A stretch of DNA of 64,000 nt from JAISST01 sp050434145 (lineage in GTDB: Bacteria; Fusobacteriota; Fusobacteriia; Fusobacteriales; Fusobacteriaceae). Under the pieces are notes generated by a model. It was not told the origin of the DNA. It made no database searches and saw only the letters and a program-made list of their open reading frames with translations. Shown here piece after piece: positions 17,701 to 26,056 of this stretch (the first letter of the stretch is position 1; each line of letters opens with the position of its first letter). Position numbers and translations under genes: made by a program. Where the stretch lies: assembly GCF_050434145.1 (NCBI RefSeq), contig NZ_JBNPVX010000001.1, positions 1-64,000 of the forward strand, written 5' to 3'.

Positions 17701-18694
17701 ATAGATTTTGCCTAAATCTTCCTTGCTTTCCTTTCAACATATCAGATAAAGATTTTAATTCTCTATTGTTTTGAGCAACTACTGGTTTTCCCCTTCTTCC
17801 ATTGTCAATCAACGCATCTACTGCTTCTTGAAGCATTCTTTTTTCATTTTTCACTACGATTTCAGGGGCTTTTATCTCTAAAAGCTTCTTTAATCTATTA
17901 TTTCTATTAATAACTCTTCTATAAAGATCGTTTAAATCTGAAGTTGCAAACCTACCACCATCTAATTGAACCATTGGTCTCAAATCTGCTGGTATTACAG
18001 GAATATTTTTTAATATCATCCATTCTGGTTTATTTCCTGAAGATATAAAGTCTCTTACAATTTTCAGTCTTTTTACGGCTTTCTTTCTTTTTTGTGAAGA
18101 ATTAACTTCTTCCAATTCCTCTTCCAATTCACCTTTTAAGTGCTCCAAATTAATGTTTTCAAGCAATTTTAATATAGCTTCTGCACCCATAGCAGCTTCA
18201 AATTTGTTTCCATAAAGCTGTTTATATAATTTATACTCTTTTTCACTTAATATTTTTCCAACTTCTAATCCACTTTCTCCAGTCTTAGTTACTACATATC
18301 TTGCAAAATATAGCACTGATTCCAATTCTTTGGGTGACATACCTATTATTAATGCCATTTTATTTGGAGTTCCTTTAGAATACCAAATATGAGAAACTGG
18401 AGCTGCCAATGATATATGCCCCATTCTTTCTCTTCTTACTTTTGATTTAGTTACTTCAACTCCACATTTTTCACAAATTAATCCTTTGTAACGCATTCTT
18501 TTATACTTACCACAAGAACATTCCCAATCTTTTGTAGGACCAAAAATCACTTCACAAAATAAACCATGTTCTTCTGGGTTTAATGTTCTATAATTTATAG
18601 TTTCTGGTTTTGTTACTTCTCCATGTGACCATTCTTCAATTTTATCTGGAGATGCCAATTTAATCCTTATTTTTTCAAAATTTCCTACACCCAT
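14732..18694 (-). CDS. rpoC: DNA-directed RNA polymerase beta-prime subunit
   Basis: 1320 residues. The N-terminal zinc site reads CSCGKYKRMRYKGLICEKCG, and the catalytic NADFDGDQ triad that holds the active-site Mg is intact in the first half. A second zinc site is made by CGSTEC with CALEKGVCKKC, and the bridge-helix and trigger-loop region includes GEPGTQLTMRTFHTGG. No large lineage insertions such as the gamma-proteobacterial ones are evident. It follows rpoB by 44 bases with an AAGGAGG site. yicC, gmk and rpoZ follow on the same strand. Confidence 0.98.
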   Translation of the reverse strand: MGVGNFEKIRIKLASPDKIEEWSHGEVTKPETINYRTLNPEEHGLFCEVIFGPTKDWECSCGKYKRMRYKGLICEKCGVEVTKSKVRRERMGHISLAAPVSHIWYSKGTPNKMALIIGMSPKELESVLYFARYVVTKTGESGLEVGKILSEKEYKLYKQLYGNKFEAAMGAEAILKLLENINLEHLKGELEEELEEVNSSQKRKKAVKRLKIVRDFISSGNKPEWMILKNIPVIPADLRPMVQLDGGRFATSDLNDLYRRVINRNNRLKKLLEIKAPEIVVKNEKRMLQEAVDALIDNGRRGKPVVAQNNRELKSLSDMLKGKQGRFRQNLLGKRVDYSARSVIVVGPSLKMNQCGIPKKMALELYKPFIMRELVKRELATNIKIAKKLVEEADDKVWDVIEDVIQDHPVLLNRAPTLHRLSIQAFEPVLIEGKAIRLHPLVCSAFNADFDGDQMAVHLMLSPEAIMEAKILMLAPNNIISPSNGEPVAVHSQDMVMGCFYMTKERKGAKGEGKSFSNIAQALTAYQNKVIETHALINVRINGEMVETTAGRLLFNEMLPEMDKDYSCTYSKKELKNLIAKFYGEHGFSVTADLINEIKDFGYHYAALAGVSVGIEDLIIPESKKDILDKAEQEIDDINNDYRNGKIINEERYRKTIAVWSEATEAVTKAMTEGLDEFNPVYMMMTSGARGNESQMRQLAAMRGNMADTQGKILEVPIKANFREGLTVMDFFMSSHGARKGLADTALRTADSGYLTRRLVDISHEVIVNADDCGSTECIEVGDLISDGKTIEKLSDRIKGRVLFEDLEFDGEVLGKKNEIISNELLKKIEELEIKKIKIRSPLTCALEKGVCKKCYGMDLSNHKEVLLGEAVGVIAAQSIGEPGTQLTMRTFHTGGVATAAKAVGSIKSENSGKVVFRDIKILDENAEEKVVVSQSGKITIGNYDYAIPSGAILKVENGKKVGEGVTLVTFDPYHIPIIADQNGRIEYKDLFIKENYDEKYDVKEHMVVKPIESGDISPRVNIVDKKTGELLETYTIPFGAYMMIDAEKDVKKGQIIAKIIKESEGNKDITGGLPRVQELFEARNPKGKAILSDSDGKVEITNKKKKGMRIIYIKSTTDPNIAKEYLIPSGERLIVTDGIVIKAGDKLTAGAISPFDVLNIKGLVAAEQFILESVQQVYRDQGVTVNDKHIEIIVKQMFKKVRIISSGASLFLEDEVVEKRIVELENKRLQETGKALIEYEPVIQGITKAAVNTGSFISAASFQETTKVLSNAAIEGKIDYLEGLKENVIIGKRIPAGTGYNAYKNVKLSERQENIEEIK

Positions 18695-18738
18695 AAACTA
18701 CAAAACCTCCTTTTAAATAGAGCTTCTTTGATTAATAA

Positions 18739-21700
18739 TTAGTCATCAATATTTTCCAATGTAGGTGCAATTTCTGACATTTCATCATAGCTAGCTTCAA
18801 CATCTACATTTATTAACTTATTTTCACCGTCATACAATTCTATATCAAGTGCTAATGCTTGGAATTCTTTCAACAATACTTTAAATGATTCAGGTAAATC
18901 TGGTTCTGGCATTTCTTCCCCTTTTATTATTGACTCATAAGTTCTTGTTCTACCTGTAATATCATCAGATTTTACAGTAAGCATTTCTTGCAAAATATTA
19001 GAAGCACCATATGCCTCTAAAGCCCATACTTCCATTTCTCCTAGTCTTTGCCCACCAAATTGTGCCTTTCCACCCAAAGGTTGCTGTGTTACCAGAGAAT
19101 ATGGACCTATAGCCCTTGCATGCATTTTATCCTCTACCAAATGATGCAATTTTAATATATACATAATTCCAACTGTTACTTGACTATCAAACTTATCACC
19201 AGTTCTTCCATCATATAGATCTACTTTACCACTTCTATTCAGACCAACTTTTTCTAAATAATCTTTTATTTCTTCTTCAGAAGCTCCATCAAACACTGGT
19301 GTAGCAATATATGTTCCATTATTATATTTACTCATCGCCATTCCTAAATGAACCTCAAGAACTTGACCTATATTCATCCGTGATGGCACTCCTAGTGGAT
19401 TTAATACAATATCCAAATGAGTTCCATCTGCTAAAAATGGCATATCTTCCACTGGTAGTACTCTTGAAATTACCCCTTTATTTCCATGTCTTCCAGATAT
19501 TTTGTCTCCAACAGTTATTTTTCTTTTTTCAGCAACCAAAATTCTTATAGACTTATTAACTCCAGCCTTTAGTTCATCACCATTCTCTCTAGATAATTCT
19601 AGAATGTCTACTACAGTTCCTTTAGACCCATGAGGCATTCTAAGAGAAGTATCTCTTACATCACGAGCTTTTTCACCAAAAATAGCCCTTAACAACTTTT
19701 CTTCAGCTGGTGGCTCTGTTTCACCTTTTGGAGCAGTTTTACCTACCAAAATATCTCCAGGCCCTACTTCTGATCCTACAGTTATTATTCCTCTAGAATC
19801 AAGATTTTTAATTGCTTCTTCTGAAACGTTTGGAATCTCACGAGTTATTTCTTCGTCACCTAATTTGGTATTTCTAGCTTCTATTTCATATTCTTCCACA
19901 TGTATAGAAGTCAACACATCATCTTTTCTCAATCTATCAGAAACCAAAATAGCATCTTCATAGTTGTATCCTTCCCATGGCATAAAAGCCATCAGAATAT
20001 TTTTACCTAGTGCTAAATCTCCACCTTTTGTTGCTGGTCCATCAGCAATTATGTCTCCTACCTCTACCTTTTCCCCTACAGAAACTATCGGCATTTGGTG
20101 CAAACACATTGATTGGTTTGATCTCTCATAATTCAATAATCTATATTTGTGAATTTTTCCAGTAGTATCTTTTATTAATATTGATTTTGCATCAACATAA
20201 GTAACTTCCCCTTTTACTTTTGAAACTACAACTGCTCCTGAGTCAATAGCAACTTTTCTTTCCAAACCAGTACCAATATAAGGAGCTTCTGTTTTTAACA
20301 ATGGAACAGCTTGTCTTTGCATATTTGATCCCATCAATGCACGATTGGCATCATCATGCTCTAAGAAAGGTATTAATCCTGCTGATACTGACACCAATTG
20401 TTTTGGTGAAACATCCATATAATCAACTCTTCCACCATTTATTTTAACTATTTCATGACCATATCTACATACAACATCTCCAACTAGTTCATTTTTCTTA
20501 TTTAACTCTGTATCTGCTTGCGCAATAAATAGTCCGTCTTCTTCATCAGCAGTTAAATGCTGTATAAAACCGAAATCAGCTACACCATTTACAACTTTTA
20601 CATAAGGTGTAGTTATAAATCCATACTCATTTATTTTTCCATATGTCGCTAATGAACCTATTAGCCCAATATTAGGCCCTTCAGGTGTTTCTATAGGACA
20701 AATTCTTCCATAATGTGAATCATGTACATCTCTTACTTCAAAACCAGCTCTTTCTCTTGATAATCCTCCAGGCCCCAATGCAGATATTCTTCTTTTATGT
20801 GTTAATTCTGCCAATGGATTTGACTGATCCATGAATTGTGATAATTGTCCTGAGCCAAAAAAATCCAATATAAGTGCATTCAATGGTCTTGTATTTAATA
20901 GTGATTGCGGAGTCAAAGTTTCAGAATCTTGAATAGTCATTCTTTCCTTTACCATTTTACCCATTTTCAAAACTCCAGCTTTTATTTGCATCAACAAAAG
21001 CTCTCCAACACCTCTTACACGTCTATTAGAGAGATTATCTATATCATCTAACTGACCTATACCATTATTCAATGCTATCACATATTCCATTGTAGCAAGG
21101 ATATCTTTTCTTGTTAACAAAATCTCATTAGGATCAACATCGATTTTTAATCTTTTATTCATTTTATATCTTCCAACAGGTTCTAAATCATATCTTTGTG
21201 GATTGAAAAACATTTGTTTTATCAGAGATTTTGCAGATTCTGCAGTCACTAAATCACCAGGTCTCAATTTTCTAAATACCTCTGTCACAGCATCATCTTT
21301 TGTCATTGTAACATCATTTACTATTGTATTAACTAATAATTTATCTTCTGGTCCAACCTTCCAATAAGTTATTTCTGATACATCTCCATCCATTAATTTA
21401 TCCAATGCAATTTCATCAATTATTGTATTGGCATCTAATACTACTTCTCCAGTTTCTTCACTATAAACTTCTTCTTTTATCAAACTACCTTCTAATTCAG
21501 CTTTTAACGCAAGTTTCCCACTTAATTTATCTTTATGGCTATTTAAAACATCTTTGAATTTTAAAGTTTCTACTTTAAGAAAATAATCCTTAATTTCTGT
21601 ATTATTCTCAAAAAAATCTATAGCTTTCAAAAATACTGTTGCTAACACTTTCTTTTTTCTATCTATCTTTACACTTAAAAAATCGTTCTTATCAGTTTCA

Positions 21701-22239
21701 AATTCAAGCCATGTTCCTTTATAAGGAATAATTTTTCCTGAAAATAAATCTTTTCCTGTCTGTATATTTTGTTCTTTATCAAAGGATACCCCAGGAGATC
21801 TATGTAATTGAGTTACTACTACTCTTTCTGCTCCATTTACAATAAATGTTCCTCTCTCAGTCATCATTGGTATTTCACCAAAATATACTAATGATTCCTG
21901 AATTTCATTCCCTCTTTTTTTATTTGTAAGTCTAAGTCTTACTTTAAGTGATGAAGAATATGTTTTCCCTCTTCTTTTACATTCTAATTCATCATTTAAT
22001 GGTGGTTCAGCCTCATGCAACTCGTAAGATATGTACTCTAGTTTTATATCCCCATTTGAAGATTCAATTGGAAATACTTCTCTAAATGCTGCTTCTAATC
22101 CTTTATTTTTACGGCTGTCAGGAGTAACAGTTGCTTGCAGAAAATCTTCATAAGAGCTCAATTGAAATTCAAGAAAATGTGGCATCTCACCTCTTTCCTT
22201 TACTCTTCCAAAATTCAATCTTTCAATAAGTTTCCCCAT
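18739..22239 (-). CDS. rpoB: DNA-directed RNA polymerase beta subunit
   Basis: 1166 residues. The rifampicin-pocket region is recognisable (FFGSGQLSQFMDQSNPLAELTHKRRISALGPGG), and downstream are RICPIETPEGPNIGLI, the KISGRHGNKGV segment with its catalytic-centre lysines, and the C-terminal GGKAQFGGQRLGEMEVWALEAYGA that joins beta-prime. Compact form without large insertions. Start ATG after an AAGGGGTGTGAATTA leader. A terminator hairpin stands between rplL and this gene, so part of its expression is probably set by read-through. Confidence 0.98.
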   Translation of the reverse strand: MGKLIERLNFGRVKERGEMPHFLEFQLSSYEDFLQATVTPDSRKNKGLEAAFREVFPIESSNGDIKLEYISYELHEAEPPLNDELECKRRGKTYSSSLKVRLRLTNKKRGNEIQESLVYFGEIPMMTERGTFIVNGAERVVVTQLHRSPGVSFDKEQNIQTGKDLFSGKIIPYKGTWLEFETDKNDFLSVKIDRKKKVLATVFLKAIDFFENNTEIKDYFLKVETLKFKDVLNSHKDKLSGKLALKAELEGSLIKEEVYSEETGEVVLDANTIIDEIALDKLMDGDVSEITYWKVGPEDKLLVNTIVNDVTMTKDDAVTEVFRKLRPGDLVTAESAKSLIKQMFFNPQRYDLEPVGRYKMNKRLKIDVDPNEILLTRKDILATMEYVIALNNGIGQLDDIDNLSNRRVRGVGELLLMQIKAGVLKMGKMVKERMTIQDSETLTPQSLLNTRPLNALILDFFGSGQLSQFMDQSNPLAELTHKRRISALGPGGLSRERAGFEVRDVHDSHYGRICPIETPEGPNIGLIGSLATYGKINEYGFITTPYVKVVNGVADFGFIQHLTADEEDGLFIAQADTELNKKNELVGDVVCRYGHEIVKINGGRVDYMDVSPKQLVSVSAGLIPFLEHDDANRALMGSNMQRQAVPLLKTEAPYIGTGLERKVAIDSGAVVVSKVKGEVTYVDAKSILIKDTTGKIHKYRLLNYERSNQSMCLHQMPIVSVGEKVEVGDIIADGPATKGGDLALGKNILMAFMPWEGYNYEDAILVSDRLRKDDVLTSIHVEEYEIEARNTKLGDEEITREIPNVSEEAIKNLDSRGIITVGSEVGPGDILVGKTAPKGETEPPAEEKLLRAIFGEKARDVRDTSLRMPHGSKGTVVDILELSRENGDELKAGVNKSIRILVAEKRKITVGDKISGRHGNKGVISRVLPVEDMPFLADGTHLDIVLNPLGVPSRMNIGQVLEVHLGMAMSKYNNGTYIATPVFDGASEEEIKDYLEKVGLNRSGKVDLYDGRTGDKFDSQVTVGIMYILKLHHLVEDKMHARAIGPYSLVTQQPLGGKAQFGGQRLGEMEVWALEAYGASNILQEMLTVKSDDITGRTRTYESIIKGEEMPEPDLPESFKVLLKEFQALALDIELYDGENKLINVDVEASYDEMSEIAPTLENIDD

Positions 22240-22365
22240 TAATTCACACCCCTTATTTTCATTAAATTTTTATCTATATATTTAATCAATTAAAAATATA
22301 TATATCCAATATTTCTAATTGACTAAATAACCACCATAAACAAATACATATATCAACTAACATTA

Positions 22366-22395
22366 ATAAAAAGGCACTCCTATCATAGAGTGCCT
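22366..22395 (-). terminator. Terminator or attenuator between rplL and rpoB
   Basis: A perfect 8-bp stem AGGCACTC/GAGTGCCT (22372-22379 with 22388-22395), 8-base loop, followed by TTTTT on the minus strand. It sits 38 bases past rplL and about 126 bases before rpoB. A partial terminator at this point is known from E. coli, where it lowers rpoBC relative to L7/L12. Confidence 0.8.
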
Positions 22396-22433
22396 ATTCT
22401 TTTTACAACATAAAAATATGCTCCATCATGAAA

Positions 22434-22796
22434 TTATTTCATTTCAACAGTTGCACCAGCAGCTGTTAATTTTTCTTTTATAGATTCTGCCTCTTCTTTT
22501 GAAGCTCCTTCTTTAATAACTCCACCATTATCTACTACTTCTTTAGCTTCTTTTAATCCTAAACCAGTAATACCTCTTACTTCTTTGATTACAGCAATTT
22601 TATTTCCACCAGCACTTGTTAATACAACATCAAAAGATGTTTTTTCTTCTTCTGCTGCTGCTGCCACTGCAGCCACTGCTACTGGAGCTGCTGCTGTTAC
22701 TCCAAAGTGCTCTTCCAAAGCTGTTACTAATTCTCTTAATTCCAATACTGACATACTTTCTAAGTCAGTTATAAATTGTTCTTTATTAAATGCCAT
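22434..22796 (-). CDS. rplL: 50S ribosomal protein L7/L12
   Basis: Stalk protein that recruits translation factors. 120 residues: an N-terminal dimerisation segment (LESMSVLELRELVTALEEHFGV), an Ala-rich hinge, and the factor-binding domain with KIAVIKEVRGITGLGLKEAK and the KEEAESIKEKLTAAGA end. GAGGAAAAA site before ATG. It follows rplJ by 44 bases. Confidence 0.97.
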   Translation of the reverse strand: MAFNKEQFITDLESMSVLELRELVTALEEHFGVTAAAPVAVAAVAAAAEEEKTSFDVVLTSAGGNKIAVIKEVRGITGLGLKEAKEVVDNGGVIKEGASKEEAESIKEKLTAAGATVEMK

Positions 22797-22840
22797 TTTT
22801 TCCTCCTCAGATTTGTTTTCTTTTAAATATATTTTTGAAA

Positions 22841-23347
22841 TTATTCAGCTGATCCCTCTTTTTTATCAGCAATTGCCACTAGACCATATGCAAGTTTTCT
22901 TACTGGGCCTAACATACCATTTAAAATCATAGATAACAATTGTTCTCTTGATGGTAATTGAGCTAATGATAAAACTTCTGCAGTTTCAACTCTTTTTCCA
23001 TTTAAATATCCACCTTTTATAGTAAATATTTTTTCTTTTTCTTTTGCTTTTGATAATTCATAAGTTATTTTTGCTGCAGCAACTGGTTCATCATATCCAA
23101 ACGCAAATGCAGTAGTTCCTTCTAGCAAATCATCAAAACTATCTTCAACACCAGCTTCTTTCAAAGCTATTTTAAACAATCTATTTTTTGTGATTATATA
23201 TTCAGCACCAGCTTCTCTCATTTTTTTTCTAAGAGCAGTTTCATCAGTAACTTTTATACCTTTATAATCAACCAATACAACAGATTGGGCCTTTTTTATT
23301 TTTTCCACCAACATACTTACTTCATCTTTTTTTGCTTGAGTCGACAT
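22841..23347 (-). CDS. rplJ: 50S ribosomal protein L10
   Basis: Stalk base protein that binds 23S rRNA and carries L7/L12 dimers on its C-terminal helix. About 168 residues. Typical blocks are VEKIKKAQSVVLVDYKGI, LRKKMREAGAEYIITKNRL and PSREQLLSMILNGM. ATG 23347 is preferred because the in-frame GTG at 23359 abuts the GGGGGG site. The L10 leader RNA precedes it, so it is expected to be autoregulated. Confidence 0.96.
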   Translation of the reverse strand: MSTQAKKDEVSMLVEKIKKAQSVVLVDYKGIKVTDETALRKKMREAGAEYIITKNRLFKIALKEAGVEDSFDDLLEGTTAFAFGYDEPVAAAKITYELSKAKEKEKIFTIKGGYLNGKRVETAEVLSLAQLPSREQLLSMILNGMLGPVRKLAYGLVAIADKKEGSAE

Positions 23348-23374
23348 CTTTATTTTCACCCCCCTTTCATTAAA

Positions 23375-23490
23375 ATTACCTCCGCACTGCAGAAATCAGA
23401 ACGGAGGATTGTTCACCAATGAGGTTAGTGATTACACCTTATTCCAACCTCGGCAGGAAATTAAGGACACTGTCCACCTACGGTCTTTGG
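23375..23490 (-). promoter_or_regulatory. L10 leader (ribosomal-protein autoregulatory RNA)
   Basis: Between rplA and rplJ the minus strand shows the conserved L10-leader core CCTTAATTTCCTGCCGAGG (23467-23449) and a 3' CCTCCG...CGGAGG stem (23407-23380) directly before rplJ. This matches the Rfam L10 leader layout, in which L10(L12)4 binds the mRNA to repress rplJL. The 5' boundary is approximate. Confidence 0.88.
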
Positions 23491-23510
23491 TTTGGATTTA
23501 TATTTAATAA

Positions 23511-24215
23511 TTATCCAACATATTTGGCAACCAAACTAGGATCTAATTTTATCCCTGGTCCCATAGTTAATGACAACGCTACAGTTCTAAGGTATTGTCC
23601 CTTAGATGTTGCTGGTTTTAACTTTATTATCTGATCCACAAATACTTTGAAATTTTCTTCTAATTTATCAAAACCAAAATCTACCTTACCAATTGGTACA
23701 TGAATTGATCCCAATTTATCTACTCTAAATGCTAACTTACCTTTCTTAAATTCAGAAACTGCATTAGCTATGTCAGGACTTACTGTACCAGACTTAGGAT
23801 TTGGCATTAATCCTTTAGTACCTAAAATCTTCCCTAATTTTCCTAATTTAGGCATCATATCTGGAGTAGCAATTACTAAATCAAAATCTAGCCACCCTTG
23901 TTGAATTTGGCTAATATATTCATCTGAACCAGCAAAATCTGCCCCTGCCTCTTTTGCTTTTTCAATATTTTCACCTGATGTTATTGCAAGTATTCTTACT
24001 GTTTTTCCAGTTCCGTTAGGAAGAACAACTGTTCCTCTTATTTGTTGATCAGCATGTCTTGGATCTACTCCCAATCTCAATGCAACTTCAACTGTTTCAG
24101 TAAACTTTGCTGTCCTAGTTTTTTCTACTAATTCAATCCCCTCTTTTACATCATATAACTTTGCTTTATCAACTAATTTAGCTACTTCAGCATATTTTTT
24201 TCCTCTTTTAGCCAT
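23511..24215 (-). CDS. rplA: 50S ribosomal protein L1
   Basis: 234 residues, two-domain L1. Conserved TETVEVALRLGVDPRHADQQ near residue 40, VLPNGTGKTVRI, and the signature KLGKLGKILGTKGLMPNPKSGT. It forms the L1 stalk at the E site and usually represses its own operon by binding an mRNA copy of its rRNA site; a candidate site lies just upstream (24234-24261). GGAGG site 10 bases before ATG. Confidence 0.97.
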   Translation of the reverse strand: MAKRGKKYAEVAKLVDKAKLYDVKEGIELVEKTRTAKFTETVEVALRLGVDPRHADQQIRGTVVLPNGTGKTVRILAITSGENIEKAKEAGADFAGSDEYISQIQQGWLDFDLVIATPDMMPKLGKLGKILGTKGLMPNPKSGTVSPDIANAVSEFKKGKLAFRVDKLGSIHVPIGKVDFGFDKLEENFKVFVDQIIKLKPATSKGQYLRTVALSLTMGPGIKLDPSLVAKYVG

Positions 24216-24233
24216 TCTTTTATTTCCTCCTAT

Positions 24234-24261
24234 GTGGGCAACGGTTTCTATAACCTACCAC
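24234..24261 (-). promoter_or_regulatory. Candidate L1 binding site between rplK and rplA
   Basis: The minus strand forms GTGG...CCAC closing a stem with an inner GGTT/AACC helix and asymmetric loops. The fold and position suit an L1 rRNA-mimic element. Established in E. coli and archaea at different positions in the L11-L1 operon; here it is inference from pairing. Confidence 0.42.
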
Positions 24262-24280
24262 TTATTCTCCATGACAAATA

Positions 24281-24706
24281 CTAATCTTCTATTTTTATTC
24301 CCATTGATCTAGCAGAACCTGCCAATATACTCATAGCTGCCTCTATTGATCCTGCATTTAAATCCGCCATCTTTGTCTCAGCTAACTCTCTTAATTTTGC
24401 AGTAGTTACTTTTCCTGCTACTTCTTTTTTGGAATTTTTTGCAGCTGATGTAATTCCTGCTGCCTTTTTTAATAAGTCTGATGCAGGTGGAGTTTTAGTT
24501 ATAAAAGTAAAACTTCTATCATTATACACAGATATAACCACTGGTATTATCCATCCACTCTTATCTTGAGTTTTTGCATTAAACGCTTTACAAAACTCCA
24601 TTATATTTACCCCATGTTGTCCCAATGCTGGTCCTACTGGTGGAGCTGGATTTGCTTTTCCAGCTGGTAATTGCAATTTTATCATTCCAATAACTTCTTT
24701 AGCCAT
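24281..24706 (-). CDS. rplK: 50S ribosomal protein L11
   Basis: 141 residues. The proline-rich N-domain (KLQLPAGKANPAPPVGPALGQHGVNIMEFCKAFN) and the rRNA-binding C-domain ending AAMSILAGSARSMGI are typical. L11 sits at the GTPase-associated centre and is needed for the stringent response. SD GGAGG before ATG. It follows nusG by 59 bases, and rplA comes next. Confidence 0.97.
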   Translation of the reverse strand: MAKEVIGMIKLQLPAGKANPAPPVGPALGQHGVNIMEFCKAFNAKTQDKSGWIIPVVISVYNDRSFTFITKTPPASDLLKKAAGITSAAKNSKKEVAGKVTTAKLRELAETKMADLNAGSIEAAMSILAGSARSMGIKIED

Positions 24707-24765
24707 TATTCTTTAACCTCCTAAGTCTTTATCTCTACATAGACAAATACATTCAAAATATTTGC

Positions 24766-25386
24766 TTATAATTTTTCTACACTATCAAAATCTACTTCAA
24801 CTGGTGTCATTCTCCCAAACATTTCTACCATTACCTTAACTTTTTGTTGTTCCATCACAAGTTCAGATACTTTTCCTTCATGTCCACTGAATCCACCTGT
24901 TAAAATTTTAACTGTATCACCAATATCATAATCTATTTTTATTTTAGTTTTACTTTCCTTCTTTTCTTCTGGTATATCCAGACCTATCACACGAAAAATA
25001 TTTCTTACCTCATCATCTTCCATGGGGATCGGATCTGAACCAACACCAACAAACCCAGTAACTCCATTGGTATTTCTTATAACATACCATGCATCTGAGT
25101 CTACCTTATAATGAATTCCTTCAGCACTTTCTTCTCTAGTCGCAAGCATTTCTAACATTACATACCCTGGAAAGATTTTTCTTGTAACTGTCTTTTTCTT
25201 TCCTCTGACAATTTCTTCAGATACTTCTTCTGGAACTAAAAATTTGGTTACAATGTCCCCCAAATCCAACGTTTCAATCTTTTGATCTAAATCAGCCTTT
25301 ACTTTCTTTTCATAGCCAGAATATGTGTGTATCATGAACCATTTTTTCACAATTGTTCGTTCTACATCTTTTGTCATTTCTTCCAT
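24766..25386 (-). CDS. nusG: Transcription elongation/antitermination factor NusG
   Basis: 206 residues. NGN domain with KKWFMIHTYSGYEKKVKADL (residues 14-33) and FPGYVMLEM, then a C-terminal KOW domain (DTVKILTGGFSGHEGKV). It links RNA polymerase to Rho or the ribosome. The ATG overlaps the secE stop as TAATG and has GGAGG 6 bases upstream. Standard secE-nusG-rplK order. Confidence 0.96.
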   Translation of the reverse strand: MEEMTKDVERTIVKKWFMIHTYSGYEKKVKADLDQKIETLDLGDIVTKFLVPEEVSEEIVRGKKKTVTRKIFPGYVMLEMLATREESAEGIHYKVDSDAWYVIRNTNGVTGFVGVGSDPIPMEDDEVRNIFRVIGLDIPEEKKESKTKIKIDYDIGDTVKILTGGFSGHEGKVSELVMEQQKVKVMVEMFGRMTPVEVDFDSVEKL

Positions 25387-25580
25387 TATATTCCTCCCAC
25401 AAGGGAAACAAGTTGCCTTAAAATTCTATCAGCTGCAAAATCAAAAACTCCTAAGTAAATACTTACTAGGACACTCATTGTAATAACCCAAGCAGTTGAC
25501 TCAAATATTTTTGATCTATTAGGCCACTGAACTTTAGAATATTCTTCTATGACTTTTACCAACCCTCTATATAAATTCAT
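25386..25580 (-). CDS. secE: Preprotein translocase subunit SecE
   Basis: 64 residues, the short single-span form. The amphipathic EYSKVQWPNRSKIFEST segment precedes one transmembrane helix (about residues 31-50). SecE clamps SecY. The reading frame stays open upstream through the tRNA gene, so start choice matters: ATG 25580, with GGTGAT just before it, gives the conserved N-terminus and leaves the tRNA clear. Lies between tRNA-Trp and nusG. Confidence 0.9.
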   Translation of the reverse strand: MNLYRGLVKVIEEYSKVQWPNRSKIFESTAWVITMSVLVSIYLGVFDFAADRILRQLVSLVGGI

Positions 25581-25619
25581 AATATCACCTATTCTTAAAT
25601 TACCTAGAATAACAAAATT

Positions 25620-25695
25620 TGGCAGGTCAAGAGGGACTCGAACCCCCAACCCTCGGTTTTGGAGACCGATGCTCTACCAATTGAGCCATTGACCT
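25620..25695 (-). tRNA. tRNA-Trp (anticodon CCA)
   Basis: The minus strand folds as a full cloverleaf: acceptor AGGTCAA/TTGACCT, D arm GCTC...GAGC, anticodon arm CGGTCTCCAAAACCG with anticodon CCA, T arm with GGTTCGAGT, discriminator G and an encoded CCA end. 76 bases. It sits between rpmG and secE, a classic arrangement in which it is co-transcribed. Confidence 0.95.
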
Positions 25696-25718
25696 GCATT
25701 TAACAATTAAAGGAATTA

Positions 25719-25871
25719 TTATTTTTTAGTTTCTTTATGGACAGTTACTTTCTTGTCCCATTTGCAATATTTCTTGATTTCCAACCTTTCAGTTGTATTC
25801 TTCTTATTTTTTGATGTACTATAATTTCTTCTTTTACATTCAGTACATTCCATTTGAATATTAACTCTCAT
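25719..25871 (-). CDS. rpmG: 50S ribosomal protein L33
   Basis: A 50-residue protein starting MRVNIQMECTECKRRNYSTSK and ending VTVHKETKK, clear L33. It has CxxC near the N-terminus, but the usual second CxxC is reduced to a single Cys in KYCKWDKK, a form seen in some L33 copies that probably does not bind zinc. GGAGG 6 bases before ATG. First gene of the rpmG-tRNA-secE-nusG transcript, driven by a near-consensus promoter about 100 bases upstream. Confidence 0.93.
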   Translation of the reverse strand: MRVNIQMECTECKRRNYSTSKNKKNTTERLEIKKYCKWDKKVTVHKETKK

Positions 25872-25966
25872 TTCACACCTCCACTCTTGACGGTATCATA
25901 AATCTGATCCTCCCATAATAATATATCTACTATGGTAATGAGTCTTACTCACATTAAACCTTAGAA

Positions 25967-25995
25967 ATTTTATCACTAAAATAAAACTTTGTCAA
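25967..25995 (-). promoter_or_regulatory. Promoter of rpmG-trnW-secE-nusG
   Basis: Minus-strand -35 TTGACA (25995-25990), 17-base spacer, -10 TAAAAT (25972-25967). The leader of about 90 bases contains a small TGAGT/ACTCA hairpin but no recognised element. Confidence 0.82.
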
Positions 25996-26056
25996 CTTTT
26001 TTTTCATGATTTTTAATGAAAATTTTATTTATTACACTATTCATCCAAGAAATTTC

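Noticed and set aside
25581..25649. Longer SecE starting upstream inside the tRNA gene
   Set aside because: It would run into the 3' part of tRNA-Trp and give a non-conserved N-terminus; the internal ATG at 25580 fits the family.
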